A stretch of 64,000 bases of DNA from Stenogyne calaminthoides. Taxonomy: Eukaryota; Streptophyta; Magnoliopsida; Lamiales; Lamiaceae. Positions 11,964 through 24,679 of the stretch are shown here, piece by piece. Position 1 is the first letter of the stretch, and the number at the start of each line of letters is the position of its first letter. The position numbers and the translations under genes are program-made. Where the stretch lies: NCBI GenBank assembly GCA_037126765.1, contig JBBCBC010000054.1, positions 614,001 through 678,000 on the forward strand, read 5' to 3'. The notes beneath the pieces were generated by a model. It had not been told where the DNA came from. It ran no database searches and was given only the letters and a program-made list of their open reading frames with translations.

Positions 11964-13911
11964 TGTTGGGGAATTAATTGTACGGATCTATTCGGGATGA
12001 ATATTTAAATACAAATTTAATTCTATAAATTATTACTAGCATGAATTAATCCTATATTAATTCAAATAATAATTCAACAACAAATCATGCATATAAACAG
12101 TTCACATAAATCCTACGCATGCGGAATTACTACGGGTTTATGTGAACTAACCTCTTGGAGTGGCAATGGTCTCGTCGATAAAAACACACCAAAAAGCCTT
12201 CCCAAGTATTCCCTAGTCCTTGCTCGTCAATCGGTGGAAGGAAGCTCGCGAACAATTAACAAAAGGGAAAATAAAAATTTGTTGCACCACCTTTGTGGAT
12301 TTACTAATTTTTCCAGCACATGGAATTGTACACTCACAATTGGCGTTTTTCGAAAATACACAATCAGTCGACGTTTCAAAATATTTGATATTTTATCGAC
12401 GCTGATATTTTTCCAAAAAACCAATTTTCGTGTGTTCTGGGGATGAAACATTCATCCCCTATTTATAATAGAGAGGGGGACGAAAATTAGGGCTCAAAAT
12501 AGGGTTAGGAAAGATCTTTTCTTGATCTCCAAGAAATCTTGAATATATCTCATATATTCTTCTTTCCATGTGTATTTTTCCACAAAAATCTCACACCCTT
12601 ATTTAACCCATTTTTTCAAAATTAATAGGAGGCTTTTCAAGATTGGATCTTTCTTGAATTTATGAGATATTCTTGTATTCCAAAAATACATATCTTTTTC
12701 CATAAAATCTTTTCAAGAAAATTAAAAAAATCCTTTTTCCTATTATTACTCTATATATTTCGAAAATCACAATTAAAGAAACCAAGTGGGAGATTTCTTG
12801 AATTTATGGGATAATCTTGTATTCCAAGAATACTTATCTCCTTTCCATAAAATCTTTTCAAGAAAATTCTTCTCCCTCTTTTTCTTTAATAATTTCGAAA
12901 TTTAAGGAAAATAATGCAACAATAATTTATTTTATTTTTAAACACCTTTTTCAGTTATTGGACTTTATGTTGGGCTACTTGAGGGGCCTTTAGGAGAATT
13001 AAGATTGGACCTTCCAATGGATCTTGAATTATCAATATTGAGCCACAATATTATTCAAGCCCGTAAATATTAATTAATCCCACTGCATAATTAATATTGC
13101 ACTATCCATCTTAACCCATATTACTGTTAATATGGCTCCCAGTTATTATTTCCCGTGTTTAAGATTATCTAGCCCATTAATTAATTCAAGCCACTGAAAT
13201 AGCTTTCCATTAATTAATATCTTTTGTCCTTGGTTAAGGAACGGTTCAACATTATTATCCATACCGGAAACTAGTTCCACTTGCAAGATTTGGTATGATA
13301 AAACTTATGAACCTCCCAAGGGGACAAATCGAACAAGCTTACTTGCACACGATTCTCCGTATTAAATCTTAGTAATTGCATGTGACCAATAATATTGCCC
13401 AAGATATAAAGTATTGAATCTCGTTGATTCTCTACCCGTAATAAGTCAAAGCAATAATTACTAACCACACGCGATCCTATTTAAAGGACGGAGATTAAGA
13501 AATAACGAACCACTGAGGTCTAATTATTCCTAGTTCAGTTCTGAAGAATTTGTCCTCCTGTAGGTCCTCTTCAGTGCACTAAACATGCACTAGTGTAATC
13601 TCTTGGTCAAGACAAGCCAATCTGAGCCTTACACTTCAACCTTTCACGATGGATTGTTCATTTCCATCTAGGTCGTGAATGATGTACTTTTAGTTACAAG
13701 GGACTGTTAATTTAATCTTCTGTGATCTGGTATCACTAAATTAACTACAATGTAAATCGTACTATTTATTGAACAGTTATGCAGTAAATATATGTAACAT
13801 TCGATGATATTTAAAAAAACATCAGTGATAAACAATTTATTTCAGTAAATAAGACCGAAATTCAGTTTGATTATACAAAGTAAAAGCATATTTTCCAGTA
13901 TAATCCCAACA
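11964..13911 (-). repeat. LTR 3 (copia family, 1948 bp)
   Basis: TGTTGGGG to CCCAACA, with the primer site of copy C on its left. It is about 110 bp longer than LTR 1. Extra sequence lies near 12335-12430, and the 12480-12900 part is divergent. From about 12940 on it is almost the same as LTR 4, marking the start of the 2.45-kb tandem duplication. Confidence 0.9.
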
Positions 13912-14517
13912 CTCTTGGTTCCCTTGAATTTGCAACTGCTCCGGCATTATCACAATAAATGATGATTGTCTTTGGGCAAATTCGAACTACATCCAAGTCC
14001 ACTAGGAAGTTCTTGAGCCAAACCGCTCTTTCTCTGCCTCGCAAGCAGCTACATATTCTGCTTCCATGGTAGAATCGGCGATGCATTTCTGCTTAACGCT
14101 TCTCCATGTCATGGCTCCTCCCCCCATGCAAAACACACTACCGGAGGTAAATTTTCCGGAATCTAAGTCTGATTGGAAATCCGAGTCCGTGTAGCCGATG
14201 GGGATTAGACTATCTGACTGATAAACCAACATTCTATCTCGAGTTCTTTTCAGATACTTCAGAATATTTTAACCGTAAAAAATGTTCTTTCCTCGGGTTA
14301 CTTTGATATCTTGCCACCATGCCAACGGCAAAGCAGATATCCGGTCTCGTGCACAGCATTGCATACATAAGGCTTCCGACAGCCAAAGCATAAGGAATGC
14401 CTTTCATATCATCTATCTCCTTTTGTGTCTTAGGGCACATTTCCTTCGATAGATGGATTCCATGTCTGAAAGGTACGAAGCCTTTCTTGGAATCCTGCAT
14501 GCTGAATCGCTTCAAGA
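13912..14517 (-). pseudogene. copia RNase H fragment, tandem copy 1
   Basis: This part of pol, from after the reverse transcriptase (MKRFSMQDSKKGFVPFRHG) to the RNase H core (SKQ-type CDNAGAVANSREPR), is bounded by LTR 3 and LTR 4. It is truncated at both ends and frameshifted near 14270. Compared with copy 2, three short stretches are altered where copy 2 has CAG or CTG. Confidence 0.88.
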
Positions 14518-16365
14518 TGTTGGGGAATTAATTACATGGATCTATTCGGGGTGAATATTTAAATACAAATTTAATTCTAACAATTATTTCTAGCATGAAT
14601 TAATCCTATATAAATTCAAATAATAATTCAACAACAAATCATGCATATAAACAGTTCACATAAATCCTACGCATGCGGAATTACTACGGGTTTACGTGAA
14701 CTAACATCTTGGAGTGGCAATGGTCTCATCGATAAAAACACACCAAAAAGCCTTCCCACGTATTCCCTAGTCCTTGCTCGTCAATCCGGTGGAAGGAAGC
14801 TCGCGAACAATTAACAAAAGGGAAAATAAAAATTTGTTGCACCACCTTTGTGGATTTACTAATTTTTCCAGCACATGGAATTGTACTTGGGAATGAAACA
14901 TTCATCCCCTATTTATAGATGAGGTGGTGGTCGAAAATTAGGGGAAAAATAATATGGGAAAATCTTTTTCTTGTTCTCCAAGATCTCTTAAATATATCTC
15001 ATATATTCTTTTCTCCATAATTAAAATATTCCACAAAAATCCCACCTCCTCTTGTTATGGGATATTTCGAAAAAATAAGGAAAAAGAAACCAAGATTTGG
15101 ATCTTCTTGAATTTATGAGATATACTTGTATTGCAAGAATACATATATATCTTCCATAATATCTTTTCAAGAAAATCAAGAAAATCTTTCTCTCCCTTAA
15201 TTACTTCAAAATTTTCGAAAATATCAAATAAATAACCAAGTGAGAGATTTCTTGAATTTAATGAGATAATCTTGTATTCCAAGAATACTTATCTTCATTC
15301 CATAACAAAAGTCAAAGAAAATCTTTCTCCCTCTATTATTTATTATTTTTGAAATTTATAGAAAAATTAGGCCACAAAATTTATTTTATTTTTAAACACC
15401 TTTTTCAGTTATTGGAATTTATGTTGGGCTACTTGAGGGGCCTTTAGGAGAATTAAGATTGGACCTTCCAATGGATCTTGAATTATCAATATTGAGCCAC
15501 AATATTATTCAAGCCCGTAAATATTAATTAATCCCACTGCATAATTAATATTGCACTATCCATCTTAACCCATATTACTGTTAATATGGCTCCCAGTTAT
15601 TATTTCCCGTGTTTAAGATTATCTAGCCCATTAATTAATTCAAGCCACTGAAATAGCTTTCCATTAATTAATATCTTTTGTCCTTGGTTAAGGAACGGTT
15701 CAACATTATTATCCATACCGGAAACTAGTTCCACTTGCAAGATTTGGTATGATAAAACTTATGAACCTCCCAAGGGGACAAATCGAACAAGCTTACTTGC
15801 ACACGATTCTCCGTATTAAATCTTAGTAATTGCATGTGACCAATAATATTGCCCAAGATATAAAGTATTGAATCTCGTTGATTCTCTACCCGTAATAAGT
15901 CAAAGCAATAATTACTAACCACACGCGATCCTATTTAAAGGACGGAGATTAAGAAATAACGAACCACTGAGGTCTAATTATTCCTAGTTCAGTTCTGAAG
16001 AATTTGTCCTCCTGTAGGTCCTCTTCAGTGCACTAAACATGCACTAGTGTAATCTCTTGGTCAAGACAAGCCAATCTGAGCCTTACACTTCAACCTTTCA
16101 CGATGGATTGTTCATTTCCATCTAGGTCGTGAATGATGTACTTTTAGTTACAAGGGACTGTTAATTTAATCTTCTGTGATCTGGTATCACTAAATTAACT
16201 ACAATGTAAATCGTACTATTTATTGAACAGTTATGCAGTAAATATATGTAACATTCGATGATATTTAAAAAAACATCAGTGATAAACAATTTATTTCAGT
16301 AAATAAGACCGAAATTCAGTTTGATTATACAAAGTAAAAGCATATTTTCCAGTATAATCCCAACA
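14518..16365 (-). repeat. LTR 4 (copia family, 1848 bp)
   Basis: TGTTGGGG to CCCAACA, directly flanked on both sides by RNase H fragments rather than by a primer site or polypurine tract. It is shared by the two tandem units. Confidence 0.9.
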
Positions 16366-16973
16366 CTCTTGGTTCCCTTGAATTTGCAACTGCTCCGGCA
16401 TTATCACAATAAACAGTGATTGTGCTGGGCAAATTCGGAACTACATCCAAGTCCACTAGGAAGTTCTTGAGCCAAACCGCTCTTTCGCTGCCTCGCAAGC
16501 AGCTACATATTCTGCTTCCATGGTAGAATCGGCGATGCATTTCTGCTTAACGCTTCTCCATGTCATGGCTCCTCCCCCCATGCAAAACACACTACCGGAG
16601 GTAAATTTTCCGGAATCTAAGTCTGATTGGAAATCCGAGTCCGTGTAGCCGATGGGGATTAGACTATCTGACTGATAAACCAACATTCTATCTCGAGTTC
16701 TTTTCAGATACTTCAGAATATTTTTAACTGTCGTCCAATGTTCTTTCCTCGGGTTACTTTGATATCTTGCCACCATGCCAACGGCAAAGCAGATATCCGG
16801 TCTCGTGCACAGCATTGCATACATAAGGCTTCCGACAGCCAAAGCATAAGGAATGCCTTTCATATCATCTATCTCCTTTTGTGTCTTAGGGCACATTTCC
16901 TTCGATAGATGGATTCCATGTCTGAAAGGTACGAAGCCTTTCTTGGAATCCTGCATGCTGAATCGCTTCAAGA
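16366..16973 (-). pseudogene. copia RNase H fragment, tandem copy 2
   Basis: Same fragment as 13912-14517, but with a longer open frame (16971-16456, 171 residues) including the AVGMVARYQSNPGKEHW-type region and EAEYVAACEAAKE. It is cut at both ends by LTRs, so it cannot be expressed as part of a polyprotein. Confidence 0.9.
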
Positions 16974-18645
16974 TGTTGGGGAATTAATTACATGGATCTA
17001 TTCGGGGTGAATATTTAAATACAAATTTAATTCTAACAATTATTTCTAGCATGAATTAATCCTATATAAATTCAAATAATAATTCAACAACAAATCATGC
17101 ATATAAACAGTTCACATAAATCCTACGCATGCGGAATTACTACGGGTTTACGTGAACTAACATCTTGGAGTGGCAATGGTCTCATCGATAAAAACACACC
17201 AAAAAGCCTTCCCACGTATTCCCTAGTCCTTGCTCGTCAATCCGGTGGAAGGAAGCTCGCGAACAATTAACAAAAGGGAAAATAAAAATTTGTTGCACCA
17301 CCTTTGTGGATTTACTAATTTTTCCAGCACATGGAATTGTACTTGGGAATGAAACATTCATCCCCTATTTATAGATGAGGTGGTGGTCGAAAATTAGGGA
17401 AAAAATAATATGGGAAAATCTTTTTCTTGTTCTCCAAGATCTCTTAAATATATCTCATATATTCTTTTCTCCATAATTAAAATATTCCACAAAAATCCCA
17501 CCTCCTCTTGTTATGGGATATTTCGAAAAAATAAGGAAAAAGAAACCAAGATTTGGATCTTCTTGAATTTATGAGATATACTTGTATTGCAAGAATACAT
17601 ATATATCTTCCATAATATCTTTTCAAGAAAATCAAGAAAATCTTTCTCTCCCTTAATTACTTCAAAATTTTCGAAAATATCAAATAAATAACCAAGTGAG
17701 AGATTTCTTGAATTTAATGAGATAATCTTGTATTCCAAGAATACTTATCTTCATTCCATAACAAAATTCAAAGAAAATCTTTCTCCCTCTATTATTTATT
17801 ATTTTTGAAATTTATAGAAAAATTAGGCCACAAAATTTATTTTATTTTTAAACACCTTTTTCAGTTATTGGAATTTATGTTGGGCTACTTGAGGGGCCTT
17901 TAGGAGAATTAAGATTGGACCTTCCAATGGATCTTGAATTATCAATATTGAGCCACAATATTATTTAAGCCCATAAATATTAATTAATCCCACTACATAA
18001 TTAATATTGCACTATCCATCTTAACCCATATTACAGTCAATATGGCTCCCGGTTATTATTTCCCGTGTTTAAGATTATCTAGCCCATTAATTAATTCAAG
18101 CCACTGAAATAGCTTTCCATTAATTAATATCTTTTATCCTTGGTAAAGGAACGGTTCAACATTATTATCCATACCGGAAACTAGTTCCACTTGCAAGATT
18201 TGGTATGATAAAACTTATGAACCTCCCGAACAAAGGGTCAAATTCTCCGATTAAATGTTAGCGTTGTCCAATAATATTGCAAGATATAAAGTATTGAATC
18301 TCGTTGATTCTCTACCCGTAATAAGTCAAAGCAATTATCTCCTATTTAAGGGACAAAGATTAAGAAATAACTACATCCAATTCTTCCTAGTTGAGGAAGT
18401 TTGTCTTGAGCGAACCACTTCATTTGTAATCTCTTGCCTCAAGACAAGCCAATCAAGCACTTCAACCTTTCACGATGGATGTTCATTTCCATCTAGGTTG
18501 TGAATGGTGTACTTTTGGTTACATGGTAGAATATCACTAAATTAACTACATGCATTTATTTATTTGAACGCTTATCCATGTCATCGGATAAACAATTTAT
18601 TTGATGATCAAAACACAAAAAGCATACTTTCCATTATAATCCCAA
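16974..18645 (-). repeat. LTR 5 (copia family, degraded at its end)
   Basis: It starts TGTTGGGG and is near-identical to LTR 4 as far as about 17960. The rest (18225-18645) has many small losses, and the last bases read cccaag instead of cccaaca. It merges into a degraded RNase H copy. Confidence 0.8.
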
Positions 18646-20307
18646 GGTAAATTTTTCTGACATGAATCTAAGTTTGATTTGAACCTAATAATGTCTCCCC
18701 ACTCCGTGTTGACACCCATTCCTTTCACATGTCTCTCGAATGGGGATTAATGGATCTATCCGACGATCTTTGCCGATAAACCAACATTCTATCTCGAGTT
18801 CTTTTCCCTTGATACTTCATAATGTTTTTAAATTTAACTACATCCAAGTCCAATGTTCTTTTCCCTCGTAAGGTTACTTTGATATCTTGCCACCATGCCA
18901 AAAACACACTCTGGGAGCGAATCTAAGTTTGATATCCGGTCTGTATGGGGATTAGACTATCATAAACACATTCTATCATTCTTTTTCAGATACAAACATA
19001 AGGCTTCCCACCATGCCACAAATGATATATCGGGTATAAGGAATGCCTTTCATGTCATCTATCTCCTTTTTGTGTATTAGGGCACATTTCCTTGGATAGA
19101 TGGATTCCATGCCCCGAAGGTACCTTTCTTGGAATCTGCATGTTTTTTTTCAAAGACGGTTATCTATGTATGAAGCTTGCGATAAGCCTATCATCTTTTT
19201 CTTGCGATCTCGAGTGATCTTGATCCCAAGGATGTACCCGGCTTCCCTTAAGTCGTTCATATCAAACTGTTTTAAAAGCCATGCCCTTACGTCTGATAAC
19301 ACCTTTACATCGTTCCCGATGAGCAGAATGTCCTCTACGTATAGTACTCAGAATACCAATGCAGTTCCAACACGCTTTTTGTACACACAACTTTTGAACT
19401 CGTTCTGATCAAACCCATAAGACTTTATAACATGATCAAAACATTGGTTCCAAGCTCTAGATGCTTGTTTGAGTCCGTAAATGGACTTCATGAGCTTACA
19501 AACTAGGTGTTCTTGGCCCTTTTCAATGAAGCTTTGGGGTTGTTGCATATATATTTCTTCATCAAGACTTCCGTTAAGGAAAGTTGTCTTGACATCCATT
19601 TGCCAGATTTCAAAATCGAGATGCGCAGCAATCGACAAGAGAATTCGGATGGACTTGAGCATTCTTCTGAAAAAAAAAAGTTTCCTCATAGTCGATCCCT
19701 TCTTTCTGAGTATAACCTTTCGCCACAAGCCTTGCCTTGAAGGTTTCCACCTTCCCGTCCGGTCCTCTTTTTCTCTTGTATACCCACTTGCAACCAATGG
19801 GTTTGACCCCATTAAGTGGTCCGACTAGCTCCCACACTCTGTTATGATCCATAGAACCTATTTCGGCTTTCATTGCTTTTTCCCAAGAAACTGCATCCTT
19901 GTCTTGGATTGCCTCATCATATGTCCATGGGTCTGATTCGTCTTGTCCGGGAATCAAGTCTGAGGACTCTCCTATCCCCATGAATCTCTCGGGCTGTCTC
20001 ACAACCCTCCCACTACGACGAGGTCCGGTTGTGAAAGTGTGTCGTTTGGTATGTCATCTTGTACAGTTGGCAATGAGGTTAGCCCCCTTAGCTCATTTAA
20101 GGTAATCTCACTTCTGGGTCTTCTTTCGTTCATATAGTCTTCTTCCAAAAATCTAAAGTGGGTGCTTATTACCACCTTTTGATTTTCGGGACCATAGAAC
20201 ATACACCCTTTTGTTCCCTCGGGGTATCCTATAAACAACCTTAATTCTAATCGAGGATCCAATTTTCCGGCTTCCTTGTCCAACACGTAGGCCGGACACC
20301 CCCAAAT
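18646..20307 (-). pseudogene. copia pol remnant D (RNase H, reverse transcriptase, integrase end)
   Basis: Read right to left: end of integrase (20286-19999), reverse transcriptase (19960-19348, with FLNGSLDEEIYMQQP and GLKQASRAWNQ) and a badly scrambled RNase H (19140-18646). The YVDD region carries an early stop, frameshifts occur near 19660 and 19990, and 18650-19130 has many small deletions. It ends abruptly at 20307 where the orientation reverses. Confidence 0.85.
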
Positions 20308-20336
20308 TAATATCTTTTATCCTTGGTCAAGGAACA
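20308..20336 (-). other. LTR-derived filler at an inversion junction
   Basis: About 29 bp matching the LTR stretch that contains tccttggtcaaggaac (compare 3766-3782). It joins a minus-strand integrase end on its left to a plus-strand integrase on its right. Confidence 0.75.
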
Positions 20337-21749
20337 GACGTATGTGGTCCAATGTCAACCAAAGCAAGAGGAGGTTACGAGTATTTCGTCACTTTTATTG
20401 ATGACTACTCGAGGTACGATTATATTTTCCTTATGAAGCATAAATCTGAGACCTTTGAGAAATTCAAAGAATTTAAGGCTCAAGCAGAGAATCATAGGGA
20501 AAAACTTATCAAGTCTCTACGATTCAATCATGGAGGCGAGTACCTCAGCGATGAGTTTTTGAACTACTTGTCAGATGAAGGGATTGCATCCCAGCTGACT
20601 GCACCCGGAACCCCTCAACAAAACGGGGTTGCAAAGCAAAGAAACTGAACTCTCTTGGAAATGGTTAGATCAATGATGTGTTATGCGGATCTTCCCAAGT
20701 CGTTATGGGGTCATGCCTTGGAAACAGCGGCTTACATTCTGAACTTGGTGCCATCCAAGTCGGTTCCCAAAACTCCCAAAGAATTGTGGACCGGGTGCAA
20801 GCCTAATTTGAGACACATGAGAATTTGGGGGTGTCCGGCCTACGTGTTGGACAAGGAAGCCGGGAAATTGGATCCTCGGTCAGAATTAAGGCTGTTTATA
20901 GGATACCCCGAGGGAACAAAAGGGTGTATGTTTTATGGTCCCAAAGATCAAAAGGTGGTCATAAGCACCCACTTTAGATTTTTTGGAGGAAGACTATATG
21001 AACGAAAGAAGACCCAGAAGTGAGATTACCTTAAGTGAGCTAAGGGGGCTAACCTCATTGCCAAATGTACAAGATGACATACCAAACGACACACATACAC
21101 AACCGGAACCTCGTCGTAGTGGGAGGGTTGTGAAATAGCCCGAGAGATTCATGGGAATAGGAGAGTCCTCGGACTTAATTCCAGGTCAAGACGAATCAGA
21201 CCCATGGACATATGATGAGGCAATCCAAGACAAGGATGCGGTTTCTTGGAAAAAGGCAATGAAAGCAGAAATGGGGTCTATGGATCATAACAGAGTGTGG
21301 GAGCTAGTCGAACCACTTAATGGGGTCAAACCTATTGGTTGCAAGTGGGTATACAAGAGAAAGAAGGGATCGGACGGGAAGGTGGAAACCTTCAAGGCAA
21401 GGCTTGTGGCGAAAGGTTATACTCAGAAAGAAGGGATCGACTATGAGGAAACCTTTTCACCTGTAGCCATGCTTAAGTCCATCCGAATTCTCTTATCGAT
21501 TGCTGCGCATCTCGACTTTGAAATCTGGCAAATGGATGTCAAGACAGCTTTCCTTAACGGAAGTCTTGATGAAGAGATCTATATGCAACAACCCCAAGGC
21601 TTCATTGAAAAGGGTCAAGAACACCTAGTTTGTAAGCTCATAAAGTCCATTTACGGACTCAAACAGGCATCCAGAGCTTGGAACCAATGTTTTGATCATG
21701 TAATAAAGTCTTATGGGTTTGATCAAGACGAGTTCGAAAGTTGTGTGTA
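20337..21749 (+). pseudogene. copia pol remnant (integrase core to reverse transcriptase), plus strand
   Basis: Integrase core (20352-20648; FIDDYSRYDYIF, GTPQQNGVAK), integrase C-terminal part (20655-21023) and reverse transcriptase (21151-21749; WKKAMKAEMGSM, FLNGSLDEEIYMQQP). Broken by TGA near 20646 (CGA in relatives), a frameshift near 20990 and TAG near 21137 (CAG in relatives), and cut off before the YVDD motif where it joins the middle of an LTR. Its segment 20832-21749 is an inverted copy of 20307-19390. Confidence 0.87.
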
Positions 21750-22610
21750 AAATAAATATTGTTGCCTATTTTTCCTTGTAATTTTCGAATTTTATGGATA
21801 AAAAGGGGAGAAAGATCTTCTTTAAATTTTGTTATGGAATGAAGATATGTATTCTTGGAATACAAGATTATCTCATTAAATTCAAGAAATCTCCCACTTG
21901 GTTATTCATAATAGAAATTTCAAAATTTTGAAAGATAAAGGGCAAGAAAGATTTTCTTGATTTTCTTGAAAAGATATTATGGAAGATATGTATTTCTTGA
22001 AATACAAGAATATCTCATAAATTCAAGAAGATCCAAATCTTGGATTCTTGCCTATTATTTTCAAAAATATCCCATAACAAAGAGTAGGTGGGATTTTGTG
22101 GAATATTATAATTATGGGAAAAAGAATATAGGAGATATATTCAAGATTTCTTGGAGATCAAGAAAAGATTTTCCCACATTATTTTTTGCCACAATTTTTG
22201 ACCACTTATGCTCTATAAATAGGGGATGACTCTTTCATTCCCAAGTACAATTCCATGTGCTGAAAAAATTAGTAAATCCACAAAGGTGGTGCAACATAAT
22301 TTATTTTCCTTTTGTTAATTGTTCACAAGTGTCCTACCACCGGATAGTCGAACAAGGATTAAGGGAATACTTGGGAAGTTCTTTTGGTTAGTCTAATCAG
22401 CCAGATCACTGCCATCCCAAGAGGTACGTTCACGTAAACTCGTAGAATTCCGCATGCGTAGGATTTACGTGAATTAATTCTATGCATGATATGTTGTTGG
22501 ATTATTATTTGAATTAATATATGATTAATTCATGCTAGTAATAATTATAAGAATTAAATTTGTATTTAAATATTCACCCCGAATAGATCTGTGCAACTTA
22601 TTCCCCAACA
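21750..22610 (+). repeat. Partial LTR (3' half), plus strand
   Basis: Starts in the middle of the LTR at aataaatattgttgcc and ends with CCCCAACA at 22610. The reverse transcriptase joins it with a two-base overlap, which suggests end joining. After 22610 come nine bases of LTR (gttaattta), then a second partial LTR. Confidence 0.85.
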
Positions 22611-22616
22611 GTTAAT

Positions 22617-22909
22617 TTAGTCCAATAACTGAAAAAGGTGTTTAAAATAAAATAAATATTGTTGCCTATTTTTCCTTGTAATTTTCGAATTTTATGGATA
22701 AAAAGGGGAGAAAGATCTTCTTTGAATTTTGTTATGGAATGAAGATATGTATTCTTGGAATACAAGATTATCTCATTAAATTCAAGAAATCTCCCACTTG
22801 GTTATTCATAATAGAAAATTCGAAATTTTGAAAGATAAAGGGCAAGAAAGATTTTCTTGATTTTCTTGAAAAGATATTATGGAAGATATGTATTTCTTGA
22901 AATACAAGA
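22617..22909 (+). repeat. Partial LTR (middle), fused to Sirevirus-like DNA
   Basis: LTR sequence from tccaataactgaaaaagg to aatacaaga, then an abrupt change to Sirevirus-like sequence. The same junction recurs at 26090/26091, so it was made once and then duplicated. Confidence 0.82.
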
Positions 22910-22979
22910 CATGATTATGGAGGATGTAGAATTGACAGGAAGTCTACCACAGGAACTTGTCAATTTCTTGGAAGTAAAC

Positions 22980-23367
22980 TGATATCATGGTTTTCAAAGA
23001 AACAAACCTCGAAGAGAACCAACACTACCGGAAATTTGAATACATGGGTCATTGAGGAAGTCAAGTGCATACGATTCTTTAGCTCGCACAACAATTAAGG
23101 GATTATAAGATTATAGCCAATGAAGTACCTATATTTTGTGATAATAATAGTGCAATTGCTATTACACAAAATCTGGTATTGCACACCAGATGTAAGCATG
23201 TTGATATCAGACATCACTTCATCAAAGATCATGTTGAGAAGAAAGACATCAGAATGGAGAAAATTCATACTGATAAACAAAGAGCTGATATCTTGACTAA
23301 ACCTTTGGCTGAATCAAGATTTCAGGAACTATCAGTTGAATTAGGTATGTTGGATCCAGGTGAATAA
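22980..23367 (+). pseudogene. Sirevirus-type RNase H, C-terminal part, copy 1
   Basis: The last 62 residues (from 23179) match the C-terminal part of RNase H at 26223-26543. The preceding part (23010-23100) is disrupted: the TEAEYMAAGSCCAQ stretch seen in copy 2 cannot be read here. All eight CAG/CTG motifs of copy 2 in this interval are altered. Confidence 0.8.
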
Positions 23368-23917
23368 AGCAAATCTGAAAAATTGAAGGTTTTCAGATGC
23401 ATGAAGCTTTCTCAGGTTTTTACTGAGAAACTCAAGATAAAATTGAAAGTACTGAACACTGAGTCTTGGGAAACTCAGTTATTCTGAAGATCAATTACTC
23501 GATATTATATTGAACTCATTATGTACTCAAGATTATTATCTTGACCTCATTCAAGATTTCGATATTATCTTGACCTCGTTCAATACTTCGATATTATCTT
23601 GACATTTTATCAAGGTCAAAACTTCGAAGAAGATCGATGGAGGAAATTAGTCCAAGAAGTATTGACTCATGCAACACATTTATTGTCTAACTGAATCTCA
23701 GTAATCATTGGCAATAAATAACAAAAACACCTGAAGGAATATTTGGGTGGGACCTTTGAAATACACGAAGAAAGTCAATGGTCTGCAGGAACAGTAATTA
23801 AATGCACTGTTCATTAATCACCAATAAGGTTAAATTGGCGGTGTTATATTTGTGAAATAGTCCTTTCATATACCCGATTTAGTCTGTTTTTAATCTCGAC
23901 CGTCGATTTCTTCATCT

Positions 23918-24661
23918 ATGCGATTTTTAATAAATCAAAATCCTATATATCTATTGAAGAAATTCCTTCAAAGCCCAATTCCAAATAACCTTCATCTTCA
24001 AAACACTCTGCTTCAAAACTCTCGATTGCCTAGAAATTATCATCTTTCTCAAAACCCTTTACCCAGAAATTCTCCAAAAATGACCATTTCTATTTACGAC
24101 AAGCTTGCCATTTCTAATAAACCTTGGTACGAATATGTCATCTCTCTCGAAAGCTCATCAAATGCAACTCACGAAGAGGAAGCGTTGCATATGATTCGGT
24201 TGACAAAGCTTACTTGCCTGGTTGAGAATCAACCAGAGGCCGAATATGCAAAAGAGGTAATAGAGTTTATCTCTAATTTGAAGATAGATGATGAGGATTG
24301 TATAGAATCACAGATTACTGTATCGCATTTAGAGCATAGTTCAAAATATGTGGATTTTGTTAGGGAATTGTACATTATTCCAAAGAATCTTAATGCCATA
24401 TATGAATTAAGTGATAGAGGTGAAGACCCTGCAGTATATATGATGGGTAGGGAGCAAGAATATCTGGATAGAATTGCAGAGCATCCAGTAAAGTTCGAAG
24501 AAACTCTAAATAAAAGGCATTTGAAGCCTAAATATCGAGTATTGCTGGACATTATGAGTAAATGCATCATGAGTAGGTCCGGCAGCTTTGAACAGATAAG
24601 TACGCCGAAGTTGAGGTTAATGGCGGCGATTGAAGATTCATCCACAACTGCATTCAACTAG
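23918..24661 (+). CDS. Unidentified ORF in the 3' region of a Sirevirus-like element, copy 1
   Basis: I do not recognise this protein with certainty. The frame has 247 codons; a second ATG at 24080 (MTISIYDKLAISN) has a better context and would give 193 residues. It is acidic, mostly helical in character, with no signal peptide, membrane segment or zinc knuckle. It lies about 550 bp after the RNase H stop, the position where Sireviruses often carry an extra (envelope-like or other) ORF. The C-terminal part (residues 200-247) loosely recalls the 'putative plant transposon protein' domain often found near plant retrotransposons. Copy 2 differs at only three residues or so. Confidence 0.45.
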   Translation: MRFLINQNPIYLLKKFLQSPIPNNLHLQNTLLQNSRLPRNYHLSQNPLPRNSPKMTISIYDKLAISNKPWYEYVISLESSSNATHEEEALHMIRLTKLTCLVENQPEAEYAKEVIEFISNLKIDDEDCIESQITVSHLEHSSKYVDFVRELYIIPKNLNAIYELSDRGEDPAVYMMGREQEYLDRIAEHPVKFEETLNKRHLKPKYRVLLDIMSKCIMSRSGSFEQISTPKLRLMAAIEDSSTTAFN

Positions 24662-24679
24662 TTACACTATTTAATCAAA

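Larger units (their letters stand above)
12940..17960. repeat. 2.45-kb tandem duplication (LTR plus RNase H fragment)
   Basis: Two adjacent units of about 2455 bp: LTR ends at 13911 and 16365 are 2454 apart, and LTR starts at 14518 and 16974 are 2456 apart. Each unit holds the 3' part of an LTR, a 606-608-bp RNase H fragment and the 5' part of the next LTR. Long stretches are identical (for example 13271-13468 with 15725-15922). Differences in the RNase H pieces sit mostly at CAG/CTG motifs. The outer limits of the duplication are approximate. Confidence 0.85.

Noticed and set aside
24229..24657. 142-codon antisense frames opposite the Sirevirus-associated ORFs (also 27398-27826)
   Set aside because: Fully overlapped by the sense frame, and no recognisable features of their own.
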